Under the pieces are notes generated by a model. It was not told where the DNA came from and searched no databases. It saw nothing but the letters and a program-made list of their open reading frames with translations. From contig KE159593.1 in assembly GCA_000403255.2 (NCBI GenBank), positions 294,469 through 358,468 of the forward strand: 64,000 nt of DNA. The letters run 5' to 3'. The first letter of the stretch is position 1; each line of letters opens with the position of its first letter. Positions 24,295 through 32,322 of this stretch are shown piece by piece. The DNA comes from Lachnospiraceae bacterium 3-1 (lineage in GTDB: Bacteria > Bacillota > Clostridia > Lachnospirales > Lachnospiraceae). A program made the position numbers and the translations under genes.

Positions 24295-24514
24295 CAGATT
24301 TCCCGACCGGGAAACCGTCGAACGGATACGGAAAATGTACCCTATTGGCACACGGGTGGAACTTATCCATATGGATGATCCTTACAGCCGCCTCAAACCC
24401 GGCGACAAAGGTACTGTCCGCTTGGTTGACGATACCGCGACAGTATTCGTTGACTGGGACTGTGGTTCCGGGCTTGGCATTGTATATGGCGAGGACCGGG
24501 TGAGGAAACTGTAG
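24284..24514 (+). CDS. DUF4314-type small protein
   Basis: This 76-residue protein's ATG at 24284 follows AGGAGG within the end of the preceding gene. GTRVELIHMDDPYSRLKPGD, KGTVRLVDDTATVFVDWDCG and LGIVYGEDRVRKL form an SH3-like beta barrel seen as DUF4314 in phages and conjugative elements. It is probably a small regulatory or nucleic-acid-associated protein. An inverted repeat without a T run (24,526-24,548) follows the stop codon. Confidence 0.75.
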   Translation: MANSRFPDRETVERIRKMYPIGTRVELIHMDDPYSRLKPGDKGTVRLVDDTATVFVDWDCGSGLGIVYGEDRVRKL

Positions 24515-24662
24515 CACATTAACGGGGGGAGCCTCTCATGGGGCTCCCTGAACTTTACGGTGGGTATGCCACCATGGCAGTCCCTTTTATTAAAAACGAC
24601 ACTTGCTTTTTATGGCAATGTGAGTGATAGATGTAACAGGGGATGCCTGGAACGGAGGTATT

Positions 24663-26036
24663 ATGAGAGAAATAACAAAAATAGGGGGCAGAAACACGCA
24701 GCCCGTCAAACGTAAACGTGTCGCTGCCTATGCGCGCGTATCATCCGGCAAGGACGCGCAGCTTCATTCCTTATCTGCACAGATCAGTTACTATAATAGT
24801 TATATAGGAAGCCGGGGCGACTGGGAACTGGCCGGAATTTATGCCGATGAAGCAATGACCGGCACGAAAGAAAACCGCCCACGGCTCCAAAAACTGCTCT
24901 CCGACTGCCGGGCAGGGAAAATCGATATGGTAATTGTAAAATCCATTACCCGGTTAGCGCGCAACACGGTGACACTGCTGGAGACTGCCCGTGAGCTTAA
25001 AGCGTTGGAGATTGACATATTTTTTGAGAAAGAAAACATCCACACATTAAGCACGGATGGCGAACTAATGCTGACCTTGCTGGCTTCCTTTGCCCAGGAG
25101 GAAAGCCGATCCGCCTCGGAAAACGTCAAGTGGCGCATCCGCAAGAACTTTGAGCGAGGAATCCCTACGGGCGGCGGATTGTTCGGATACCGTTTTAAGG
25201 ACGGTATGCTGCAGGTGGTGCCGGAAGAAGCAGAGATTGTAAAACAAATCTTTAACAACTTTCTCAGCGGCATGGGCATCGCACCCATTGCCAAGAAGCT
25301 GAACCGGGAGGGCGTCCCAACCAGGTGGGGGAATTTATGGAGCAAGAGCACCATCCGTGGCATCCTGCAGCGGGAAACCTATACCGGCAATCTGCTGCTC
25401 CAGAAAACCTACAGATCCGACCATATCACCAAAAAGAAGATGATAAACTACGGCGAACTGCCCATGTATTATGTGGAAGACAGCCATGAAGCCATCATCG
25501 ACAGGGAAACTTTCCAGAGGGTGCAGAATGAGCTGGAGCGGCGGGCGGCAGAATACTCACGCCCGCATACGGCAAGGCCCGCTTCCCCATATTTATTCAC
25601 GGGAATGATCCGCTGTGGCTTTTGCGGCAGGCATTTTTCCCGTAAGCTAACCGCTTCGGATAAGAAGTACACCAAGAAACCACAATGGGTATGTTCCACT
25701 TTCCATGTTTATGGAAAATCCGAATGCCCGTCGCAGCGGATTCCGGAAGACATACTCATCGCTAAGACTTCCGAGGTTTTGGGGTATGACGGCTGGGGAC
25801 GGGAGGAACTGACCCGGGATATTGAGGAGATATTAGTGCCGGAGCACAACTGTCTGGTCTACGTTTTCCACGACGGCCATATGGAAAGCGTCCACTGGCG
25901 GCATCCATCTCGCCGGGAAAGCTGGACGTCGGAAATGAGGCAGAAAGCGCGGGAACGTCAGCTGGAGGTTATCAGGCAAAAAAGGAAAGGGGATGAGGAA
26001 GAATGCCGGCATTTACAAGAAAAGTCCAAAAGATAG
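24663..26036 (+). CDS. Large serine recombinase, first of an overlapping pair
   Basis: This 457-residue protein starts at 24663 after CGGAGG. The resolvase-like catalytic domain starts with AAYARVSSGKDAQ, with S27 as the predicted nucleophile, and continues IYADEAMTGTKENRPRLQKL and SITRLARNTVTLLETARELK. A recombinase domain (GVPTRWGNLWSKSTIRGILQ) and zinc ribbon (RCGFCGRHFSRKL ... KSECPSQRI) follow. It lacks the long coiled-coil C-terminus of the second recombinase. The end overlaps the next gene by 34 bases. Paired serine recombinases catalyse excision and integration in some Clostridial elements. Confidence 0.92.
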   Translation: MREITKIGGRNTQPVKRKRVAAYARVSSGKDAQLHSLSAQISYYNSYIGSRGDWELAGIYADEAMTGTKENRPRLQKLLSDCRAGKIDMVIVKSITRLARNTVTLLETARELKALEIDIFFEKENIHTLSTDGELMLTLLASFAQEESRSASENVKWRIRKNFERGIPTGGGLFGYRFKDGMLQVVPEEAEIVKQIFNNFLSGMGIAPIAKKLNREGVPTRWGNLWSKSTIRGILQRETYTGNLLLQKTYRSDHITKKKMINYGELPMYYVEDSHEAIIDRETFQRVQNELERRAAEYSRPHTARPASPYLFTGMIRCGFCGRHFSRKLTASDKKYTKKPQWVCSTFHVYGKSECPSQRIPEDILIAKTSEVLGYDGWGREELTRDIEEILVPEHNCLVYVFHDGHMESVHWRHPSRRESWTSEMRQKARERQLEVIRQKRKGDEEECRHLQEKSKR

Positions 26037-27622
26037 AGAGCCGCGCCAGCCTGCGCCAAAATGCCATAGATGCAACGATGCAGCAAAAACGGCGCGTAGC
26101 GGCTTATGCCCGTGTGTCTACAGATTCAGACGAACAGCAGTCCAGTTATGAGGCACAGGTTGACTTTTATACCCGCCATATCCAAAGCAACCCGGAATGG
26201 GAATTTGTCGGCCTATACGCAGACGAAGGAATCTCCGGCACGAACACCAAAAGACGTGAGGGGTTTAACCGTATGGTGGTAGACGCACTGGATGGCAAAA
26301 TTGACCTGATCCTCACCAAATCTATCAGCCGTTTTGCCCGCAATACAGTAGATACTCTGACGACCGTCCGCAAGCTAAAGGAACGGAATGTGGAAGTATA
26401 TTTTGAGAAGGAAAACATTTACACCTTAGATGCCAAAGGCGAGGTCATGATTACGATTATGAGCAGCCTAGCGCAGGAGGAAAGCCGTTCCATCAGCGAG
26501 AACATTACCTGGGGGAAGCGCCGCAGCATGGAGGAAGGGAAGTTCTCCCTTGCCTATAAACACTTCCTTGGGTACAAGAAAGGTGAGGATGGTATCTTAG
26601 AGATTGTGGAGGACGAGGCAAAAATTGTCCGCAAGATTTACCAACTGTTTTTAGAAGGACAGACTGTCCGGATGATTGCCGACCACCTCACAAAACAGGG
26701 CATACCAACGCCAATGGGCAAGGAAAAGTGGAGCGTCTCGACAATTATGAGCATTCTCCAAAACGAGAAATACAAAGGCGACGCCCTGCTCCAGAAAACC
26801 TACGTTGCTGATTTCTTAACCAAACGCGTCAAGAAAAACTGTGGCGAGATACCGCAATACTATATCAAGGATTCTCACCCGGCCATCATTGACCCGGCAA
26901 CTTTTGACCTGGTGCAAAAAGAGATTGAACGGCGGCGGCCGGAACGCCATAAGCTGCACCGCAGCAGCCCGTTTACAGCAAAGGTTATCTGTGGAGACTG
27001 CGGCGGTTATTACGGCCGGAAGGTCTGGCACAGTAACAGTAAGCACCGTAAATACATTTGGCGCTGCAACCAAAAATATGAAGAAAAAACGGCCTGCTCC
27101 ACTCCGAATTTGGATGAGGCAGCCCTCAAAGCAGCCTTCGTGGAAGCATTTAACCGGATGCTTGGCGATAAAGAACAGTATATTGCCCGGTTTGAGGAAA
27201 TGTTGCCGCTGCTCGCTGATACCAGTAAGTTAGAAAGGCAACTGGCTGAAGCTCAAAACAAGCATAGTCATCTGATGAATAATCTCCGTCTTTATATGGA
27301 AGAAAACACGAGGCAGATCCAAGACCAGGAGAAATACAACCGGCGTTTTTCCGAACTGGATACAGAATGTAAAAAGGCTGAGGAAGAAATCGAGGCCATA
27401 CAAAAAGAGATCCTGGAACAATCGGGAAGGAAAGAGCAGATCCGCCGTTGCTTGGACGAGTTGCGGGAATGTGGGGATATTTTGGATGAGTTCGATGATG
27501 ATTTATGGAACTCTATGATTGAATCCGTGACCGTATATGCTGATAAAACATTGGAATTCCTGTTCCAGGATGGGACGAGAATTCCGATACAAATGCCAAA
27601 AAACAAAAAAGGGATAAATTAA
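26003..27622 (+). CDS. Large serine recombinase, second of an overlapping pair
   Basis: This 539-residue protein starts within the end of the first recombinase gene. The catalytic domain has VAAYARVSTDSDEQQSSYEA with S39, then YADEGISGTNTKRREGFNRM and SISRFARNTVDTL. A recombinase domain (GIPTPMGKEKWSVSTIMSIL), zinc ribbon (CGDCGGYYGRKVWHSN, then CNQKYEEKTAC) and a coiled coil near residues 400-480 complete the usual architecture. A degraded copy of its 3' end lies at 28,899-28,980. It is the most likely mobility enzyme of this segment. Confidence 0.93.
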   Translation: MPAFTRKVQKIESRASLRQNAIDATMQQKRRVAAYARVSTDSDEQQSSYEAQVDFYTRHIQSNPEWEFVGLYADEGISGTNTKRREGFNRMVVDALDGKIDLILTKSISRFARNTVDTLTTVRKLKERNVEVYFEKENIYTLDAKGEVMITIMSSLAQEESRSISENITWGKRRSMEEGKFSLAYKHFLGYKKGEDGILEIVEDEAKIVRKIYQLFLEGQTVRMIADHLTKQGIPTPMGKEKWSVSTIMSILQNEKYKGDALLQKTYVADFLTKRVKKNCGEIPQYYIKDSHPAIIDPATFDLVQKEIERRRPERHKLHRSSPFTAKVICGDCGGYYGRKVWHSNSKHRKYIWRCNQKYEEKTACSTPNLDEAALKAAFVEAFNRMLGDKEQYIARFEEMLPLLADTSKLERQLAEAQNKHSHLMNNLRLYMEENTRQIQDQEKYNRRFSELDTECKKAEEEIEAIQKEILEQSGRKEQIRRCLDELRECGDILDEFDDDLWNSMIESVTVYADKTLEFLFQDGTRIPIQMPKNKKGIN

Positions 27623-27678
27623 AACAACATAATAGCACTTTAACAATGCACGGCCCGGCTGTGAGTAACTTATGTATT

Positions 27679-27707
27679 AAAAGCCTGCGGGATTCCGCGG
27701 GCTTTTT
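27679..27707. terminator. Bidirectional terminator between the recombinase and Fic genes
   Basis: AAAAGCCTGCGG-GATT-CCGCGGGCTTTTT is a near-perfect stem with a T run on the plus strand and an A run usable on the minus strand. It lies between convergent genes. Confidence 0.85.
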
Positions 27708-27713
27708 AAAGTT

Positions 27714-28355
27714 TTATACCTTACACAGTGTTTTCGCATGCTCCAAAGAATCTCTGATGATTCTTTCCAAGTATTCTTTCTTAGATAGATCCCCTAAATC
27801 GTGGAATACTGCTGAGTAAGCAACGAGCGCAGTCCGGACGTACGTGCTATGTTTCTCAAAAATTGTTCGGTCAATGGGAATTCCTTGCGCCTCAATAAAC
27901 TGGCAACAAAAGGTCACAGCAAGCCTGGTATTGCCTTCACGAAAACCATGTACTTTCCATACTGCCGCTAAATCTTCTGAAAAATATTTTGCCCTGTCAT
28001 CTAAAGATAGATTGGTCCAAGAACGTGACGCCATCTTCTTTAAGGCGTCAGACAGATCGCCCTCAATTTTTGCTTTGTCCGAATATTCTATGGATAAACC
28101 ACCTAGTGCAGGTTCCTCTTTTTCTATATTGATTGTACGGATTTTTCCAGCCCATTCGTAAATATCCTGGAAGATATATTTGTGCATTTTGGCAAAATGA
28201 TTAACATCATAACTCCCTTCTAATGGATTCTCAGCGAGTTCTCTTAGACGAAGGGAAACATAATCTGCCTCTGCATCATCCAGTATCTGCCGATCTTGAA
28301 TGCCTAAGATATTCCTGAGGATATTAGTTCCGGGATATACATATGGATCAAGCAT
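27714..28355 (-). CDS. fic: Fic-domain protein (AMP-transferase type toxin)
   Basis: This 213-residue protein has the Fic core HGFREGNTR at residues 136-144, close to the consensus HPFREGNGR, and the flap region around KIRTINIEKEEPALGG. Fic proteins transfer AMP or related groups to target proteins through the motif histidine. The N-terminal LDPYVYPGTNILRNILGIQD is typical of class I Fic toxins. The upstream small gene overlaps it by 8 bases and is the antitoxin. It is convergent with the recombinase and separated from it by a terminator. Proline is replaced by glycine after the motif histidine. Confidence 0.9.
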   Translation of the reverse strand: MLDPYVYPGTNILRNILGIQDRQILDDAEADYVSLRLRELAENPLEGSYDVNHFAKMHKYIFQDIYEWAGKIRTINIEKEEPALGGLSIEYSDKAKIEGDLSDALKKMASRSWTNLSLDDRAKYFSEDLAAVWKVHGFREGNTRLAVTFCCQFIEAQGIPIDRTIFEKHSTYVRTALVAYSAVFHDLGDLSKKEYLERIIRDSLEHAKTLCKV

Positions 28356-28518
28356 CCTGCTTTACCTTATACTTTTTGTCCAAATATTTCTTTAAATCTT
28401 CCGTAGTAGCTTGCCCGTTTTTTTCCAATTCAATATATTTCTTAAAATCTTCAGTTGGTTCCAGCCCATCCACTTTAATCATACCAATGGCATAATCCCA
28501 AGCTGCATCTACTGTCAT
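28348..28518 (-). CDS. VbhA-type antitoxin of the Fic toxin
   Basis: This 56-residue protein's ATG at 28518 follows GGAGG; a longer reading to 28536 lacks this spacing. It has the VbhA-like layout AWDYAIGMIKVDGLEPTEDF followed by KKYIELEKNGQATTEDLKKY. In this family the inhibitory helix carries S/T-x-x-x-E-G/N; the aligned residues here are MIKVDG, so the Ser/Thr and Glu are replaced by Met and Asp. It may inhibit more weakly or by a shifted contact. The overlap with fic fits coupled expression. Confidence 0.75.
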   Translation of the reverse strand: MTVDAAWDYAIGMIKVDGLEPTEDFKKYIELEKNGQATTEDLKKYLDKKYKVKQDA

Positions 28519-28611
28519 ACAAACTCCTCCAATCAATTCAACTATCTTTAGTATACCACATTTTATGGATAAATACCATAACGCCTAAAAACTCTTTTTT
28601 AAAATCTCCTC

Positions 28612-28818
28612 TCTCACCCCTCCCGTACCACACAGCGAACGGCAAAACCGTAGCCACGGTAATAGTTACCCTGAGGGGAGATATTTGTCGGGTACGTATC
28701 CAAGATGTGGCCGTTCGTAGCAGAACCAGCAATAGTAGACCACCAGCGGCCATTCGTGACGCGTGCGCCGATGTAGCCAAGCGAGCGACCGTAGTAGCCC
28801 GTACGGAGAAAGTTGAGA
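28612..28818 (-). pseudogene. Saccharibacteria-type variable paralogous domain fragment (cassette copy 2)
   Basis: Read on the minus strand this encodes LLNFLRTGYYGRSLGYIGAR ... NGRWWSTIAGSATNGH ... RGYGFAVRCVVREG and a stop. It is 207 bp long, exactly like copy 1 at 9,107-9,313, and aligns without gaps. The first 24 and last 44 bases are identical; about 49 of the 139 core bases differ by hand count. An open frame continues upstream to 28,889, but that part is unrelated to copy 1 and resembles no known gene. There is no promoter or full-length gene here, so it is a fragment. Confidence 0.6.
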
Positions 28819-28898
28819 AGGATCCCAGTTAGATCATGCAACCCCCTGCAGAAAGAATGTGCCGACCGAGCCCCAACACTAATTTGCACTTAGGTCTC

Positions 28899-28980
28899 AA
28901 ACATTGGAATTCCTATTCCGGGACAGGACGAAAATTCCAATACAAATGTCAAAAAGCAAAAAATAATAGCACTTTAACAA
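28899..28980 (+). pseudogene. Degraded copy of the 3' end of the second serine recombinase gene
   Basis: The bases AACATTGGAATTCCTATTCC onward repeat the end of the recombinase gene (27,547-27,646) and still encode LEFLFRDRTKIPIQMSKSKK and a stop, against LEFLFQDGTRIPIQMPKNKK in the intact gene. The following TAATAGCACTTTAACAA (28,964-28,980) is identical to 27,630-27,646. It therefore forms a direct repeat around the Fic pair and cassette copy 2, the relic of a second recombinase copy or of an insertion or duplication. Confidence 0.75.
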
Positions 28981-29017
28981 CGCTACTTATATTTATCTCA
29001 TAAGACACCGTTACTAT

Positions 29018-29131
29018 ATGCTGTATCTCACACAGGGCGACACGGTTCATGTCGATACAATCTGCCATGATTTACACAATTATAAGGATATTTTTGCAAT
29101 CACCTGTGTTATCATTGCTGGCGATGGCTAA
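29018..29131 (+). CDS. Possible 37-residue remnant protein
   Basis: An ATG at 29018 opens MLYLTQGDTVHVDTICHDLH, NYKDIFAITCVIIAGDG, then stop. It has no clear ribosome binding site. It could be the tail of a decayed mobile-element gene next to the recombinase remnant. Weak support; the rest of 28,819-29,156 shows nothing else coding. Confidence 0.25.
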   Translation: MLYLTQGDTVHVDTICHDLHNYKDIFAITCVIIAGDG

Positions 29132-29156
29132 GCAGGGGAACTGAGGCTCCCAGTTT

Positions 29157-30170
29157 CTAAAAATCATTTATTAAATAAACATTTCCCCTTGCACGTGTAA
29201 TTGCTACGTATAGTTTATTCTTGGTGGATGGTGGCAGTTCCGATAACTTACCAGCTGTACGTTTCTTGGCGGTAGTCTTATTTAACATCACACATACATC
29301 CTTATAATGATCCTCTCCCTTTGTTTCTCCCCAATTTTTGTGGCAGTAACCAAACTTAGCTCCATTTTGATAGTGAAGTTTAATAATATTTTTGTCTGCG
29401 AGTATTGACATTATTCTTTTCTCATCGTCTACAAATTCGATTGCAGTGTCATCTTCTGCAGGACGATTTGATGATATTTTAATTCCAATATGGTCGTTAA
29501 TATAATTACAAATAGTTTTACTGCATCTCCAACTATTCTGTAATGTTGTATTGTCGATTGAAAATCCTTTTTTCGTAAATCGTGCTTCGTACTTTTTCTT
29601 GTCGTCAAATAAAGTCCCATTCGCCTTGCCATCCCGGCTGGTATCAAATGTATGCTGGTAAAAGTCACCTACAAAAAGCATATCCAACGGATTTTCCATA
29701 AGATTTTCTAAAAATGTAAAATCGCGCCCAGCAATATCCTGAACCTCGTCAATAATAAACTCGTCAAAATATGTGCTTATACGCAGCTTTATATCATCCA
29801 GCACTCCTTCTTTTTCCAAAAGCAAAGCAAGCCTGTTGCTATATAAATAGCGATTTTGTGTCATATAATAACCTAAATCTGTTTGGCGATAAGATCTATT
29901 TTCATTTGCCTTATATATCACGCCTTTTGCTTTATGCTTGTCCAATAAAAAAGGCTTATAGCAGAAGCCATATAAAAAAGAAAAATACGTCATTAAAGTC
30001 ACATTTGCCGGCCATATGCCATTAAACCTGCTTGTTATTTTCTGACGCAGATTATCATAATTAGCGGTAGTATATGTAACGATTAATGACCTTTTATCGG
30101 CAGATAAACTTTTAATAATATATGTTGTTTTGCCGGAGCCGGCAACGGCAAATATTACTTTCTTATCCAT
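29157..30170 (-). CDS. gajB: GajB-like UvrD/PcrA superfamily 1 helicase
   Basis: This 337-residue protein overlaps the upstream nuclease gene by 16 bases. Helicase motifs are Walker A AVAGSGKTTYII (residues 8-19), motif II DEVQD (141-145), motif III FVGDFYQHTF, motif IV LQNSWRCSKTICNYI, and motif VI YVAITRARGN near the C-terminus. It is much shorter than typical GajB (about 490 residues), because the accessory subdomains are reduced. Together with the OLD-family partner it makes a Gabija-like anti-phage operon, in which the helicase part senses or processes DNA ends. The name is by analogy. Confidence 0.75.
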   Translation of the reverse strand: MDKKVIFAVAGSGKTTYIIKSLSADKRSLIVTYTTANYDNLRQKITSRFNGIWPANVTLMTYFSFLYGFCYKPFLLDKHKAKGVIYKANENRSYRQTDLGYYMTQNRYLYSNRLALLLEKEGVLDDIKLRISTYFDEFIIDEVQDIAGRDFTFLENLMENPLDMLFVGDFYQHTFDTSRDGKANGTLFDDKKKYEARFTKKGFSIDNTTLQNSWRCSKTICNYINDHIGIKISSNRPAEDDTAIEFVDDEKRIMSILADKNIIKLHYQNGAKFGYCHKNWGETKGEDHYKDVCVMLNKTTAKKRTAGKLSELPPSTKNKLYVAITRARGNVYLINDF

Positions 30171-31720
30171 TCGATTGCTCCTTTAATATAATCAGGGACT
30201 ACGATATCCTCTGTTTGCTCCAGCAGGGTATATGCGGCTTCGGTTTTATTCCCAAGCATATAATCTAGCGGTTTATCGTTGAAAAGCCCATCACAGAGTT
30301 CTTTGTTGTCATTATACAAAACGATTTCAAACGTCCTTTTCTCATTATCATCTTCGCTAAAAATCTCAATGTCAGCATCCCCGGAAAAATCGCTGTATTT
30401 GTCTATACAGTTCTTTTGTTTATTGCCGTCATTATCCGTAACAACTGCGACCTTGCTATGGATTAGACGGGCTATCTCTAAATATCTTTTGAAACTTAGC
30501 CCACGCACGTCAATAATGTGTACACCATCTTGTTCCGGTTTATGGTCAGTTTCCGTTATATAGAATTTCTCAAATAACATATATTCAGACGGACCTTCCA
30601 CCAAAATTACTCTACGTGATGTTGCGAATTCTACGATATTAGCCACAGGCGCTTTCATGAAATATTTTGCCGTTGACTGATCCAAATTTTGAAGCGATAC
30701 GGGGTTGCCAACAGCTTCTTTACCCAAAATAATAAGATTCTGTAATTCTAAACGAGTGCTAATTAAACTATTATGCGTTGTAATAAATAGCTGGCCATTC
30801 TGAGCATCTGCAACACGCTGAACCAATTTCCGTAAATTTACATGACTTAAGTGATTTTCTGGTTCTTCAATTAAGATAGTATCCATATTTGTGCCAGAAC
30901 GCTCAAGCGCAAAATCAGTCTTAATAAAAACCTGCTTTCCGGTTCCTTTACTATCAATTCCAATTTCGTCTTCATAAATCATTAGATTGTCTTCAAGGCT
31001 CATAGCAGAACTCGCTTTTAATCCAAATGCATAACTTTTTCCGGACGGTATCCGGCTATTTAATTCCTGAAGGCTTGATGACCGAAAGTTATCGCGCATC
31101 TGTCTATATTTACCTTTATGGACTGCACGTTCTTTGATGTTATCCTCCGTGTATTGAAAATAAGTACGCTTTATAAAATCATTGGTTGCGTAATCCGAAT
31201 TCATATTAGTGCTGTCAATCAAAATGCTTCGTAACTTCTTTTTATAGCCAGTATATCCTTCATTCGCAAATGTTGAGAAACGAATCTTGTAATAGTCATA
31301 TGGAAAATAATCATCCTGATCTTTTAAGGATTCTGTTATCTCATTTTGGAAATCAGGATTCGGTTCACATACAAGCCTGATTCCATCACAAATGATCCCA
31401 TCAGAGTTGTTCTTGCCATTAACGTCATGGCTGAATTCGCCATTAAGATATAATTCTATGATCATTTTAGGCAAGTTATCATAAGTTCTTTGACTGGCAT
31501 TGAATTCCTGAACCGCCTCAATATTAATCATGCGATCCAAGCCTATAGTTTCAACTCTATGAATGTTTCCGCTTGCAACGATATCTATTGCTTGAAGAAT
31601 GCTGCTTTTCCCGGATTCATTATCGCCTATTAATATATTAATATGTGGTTTTGGTTCAATAACATAATTCTTGAATCTTTTATAATTAATCAATTTAATT
31701 TTGGTAATAATTGCTGGCAT
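30155..31720 (-). CDS. gajA: GajA-like OLD-family ATPase and TOPRIM nuclease
   Basis: This 521-residue protein's ATG at 31720 follows GGAGGTG. The ABC-like ATPase part has Walker A GDNESGKSS (32-40), a signature-like segment around 256-262, Walker B LIEEPENHLSH (283-293) and the H-loop TTH (314-316). The C-terminal TOPRIM domain has VILVEGPSEYMLFEKF (E375) and VVTDNDGNKQ (D429, D431). This is the GajA architecture, an endonuclease held back by nucleotides and released when phage replication depletes them. Expressed first, with the helicase gene overlapping downstream. Lone OLD nucleases exist, but the helicase partner favours Gabija. Confidence 0.82.
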   Translation of the reverse strand: MPAIITKIKLINYKRFKNYVIEPKPHINILIGDNESGKSSILQAIDIVASGNIHRVETIGLDRMINIEAVQEFNASQRTYDNLPKMIIELYLNGEFSHDVNGKNNSDGIICDGIRLVCEPNPDFQNEITESLKDQDDYFPYDYYKIRFSTFANEGYTGYKKKLRSILIDSTNMNSDYATNDFIKRTYFQYTEDNIKERAVHKGKYRQMRDNFRSSSLQELNSRIPSGKSYAFGLKASSAMSLEDNLMIYEDEIGIDSKGTGKQVFIKTDFALERSGTNMDTILIEEPENHLSHVNLRKLVQRVADAQNGQLFITTHNSLISTRLELQNLIILGKEAVGNPVSLQNLDQSTAKYFMKAPVANIVEFATSRRVILVEGPSEYMLFEKFYITETDHKPEQDGVHIIDVRGLSFKRYLEIARLIHSKVAVVTDNDGNKQKNCIDKYSDFSGDADIEIFSEDDNEKRTFEIVLYNDNKELCDGLFNDKPLDYMLGNKTEAAYTLLEQTEDIVVPDYIKGAIEWIRK

Positions 31721-31930
31721 ATAGCACCTCCAGGCATCAAATTCTAATGGAATCTCTGTTTCATGACATATTATACCATTATTCTAAGGATATTGCTATA
31801 TGAAGAATCGTCTAACGAGAGCATGTTATGATCGTGTAAAACGTGTAGAACCATGGTGCAATCCAATATCCTTGTATCATCTGTGACGTCTACACACAAA
31901 CAACATGGATTTTAGAGAAGGAGGGGCATT

Positions 31931-32212
31931 ATGCTGAGTGAGCTGCAAGTAAGGGCGTTACAGGGCGAAATAGAAAAACAGTTAAGAGAACAGGCAGACG
32001 ACTTCGCGAAAGAGATTGCCGTTGGGTGTGAAGAAACGGATAGCACAGAGGTGGTTTGTGGAAAAATGATTGCCAATGCAGTTGCAATCTCTACGGGCAT
32101 CTGTCTGGGGGCAGTTCTTGACGCATTGATTAATGCGGGTGTCGTAGAGCCTTATAGTGATGATGAGCTCAGGAGGAGAAACTTCTTGAGCATAAAGCGG
32201 AAGGATGAATAA
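31931..32212 (+). CDS. Hypothetical protein, 93 residues
   Basis: The start at 31931 follows AGAAGGAGGGG. The protein is helical (MLSELQVRALQGEIEKQLRE) with a short hydrophobic stretch (NAVAISTGICLGAVLDALI) that could be amphipathic. No family is recognised. It lies just before the tape-measure gene and may be a phage-derived accessory protein. Confidence 0.5.
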   Translation: MLSELQVRALQGEIEKQLREQADDFAKEIAVGCEETDSTEVVCGKMIANAVAISTGICLGAVLDALINAGVVEPYSDDELRRRNFLSIKRKDE

Positions 32213-32284
32213 AATACTGTTAAAAAAATAACTCCCGGTGCATAAACGGCATGCATCGCTAACCCAAACAGCTACGGGCAGACT

Positions 32285-32319
32285 TGCAAAAGCACCTCTG
32301 CTTATGCGGAGGTGCTTTT
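32285..32319 (+). promoter_or_regulatory. 14-bp terminator-like hairpin that buries the tape-measure Shine-Dalgarno
   Basis: AAAAGCACCTCTGC (32288-32301) pairs with GCGGAGGTGCTTTT (32306-32319, one T-G pair) around a TTAT loop. The 3' arm contains GGAGGTG (32308-32314), the ribosome binding site of the ATG at 32323, 8 bases away. The stem would block initiation, and the following TTTTATT makes it look like a terminator. Confidence 0.75.
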
Positions 32320-32322
32320 ATT

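Noticed and set aside
24526..24548. GGGGAGCC/GGGCTCCC hairpin as a terminator before the recombinases
   Set aside because: No T run follows; it is left as an unexplained inverted repeat.
9107..28818. Reading the two 207-bp cassettes as classic diversity-generating retroelement variable repeats
   Set aside because: Many core differences are T/C or third-position changes rather than adenine-directed, and no reverse transcriptase or template repeat is in the window. Kept only as a possibility.
29157..31720. PARIS or a lone OLD nuclease as the identity of the defence pair
   Set aside because: ATPase and TOPRIM are in one protein and the partner has full superfamily 1 helicase motifs, which fits Gabija better.
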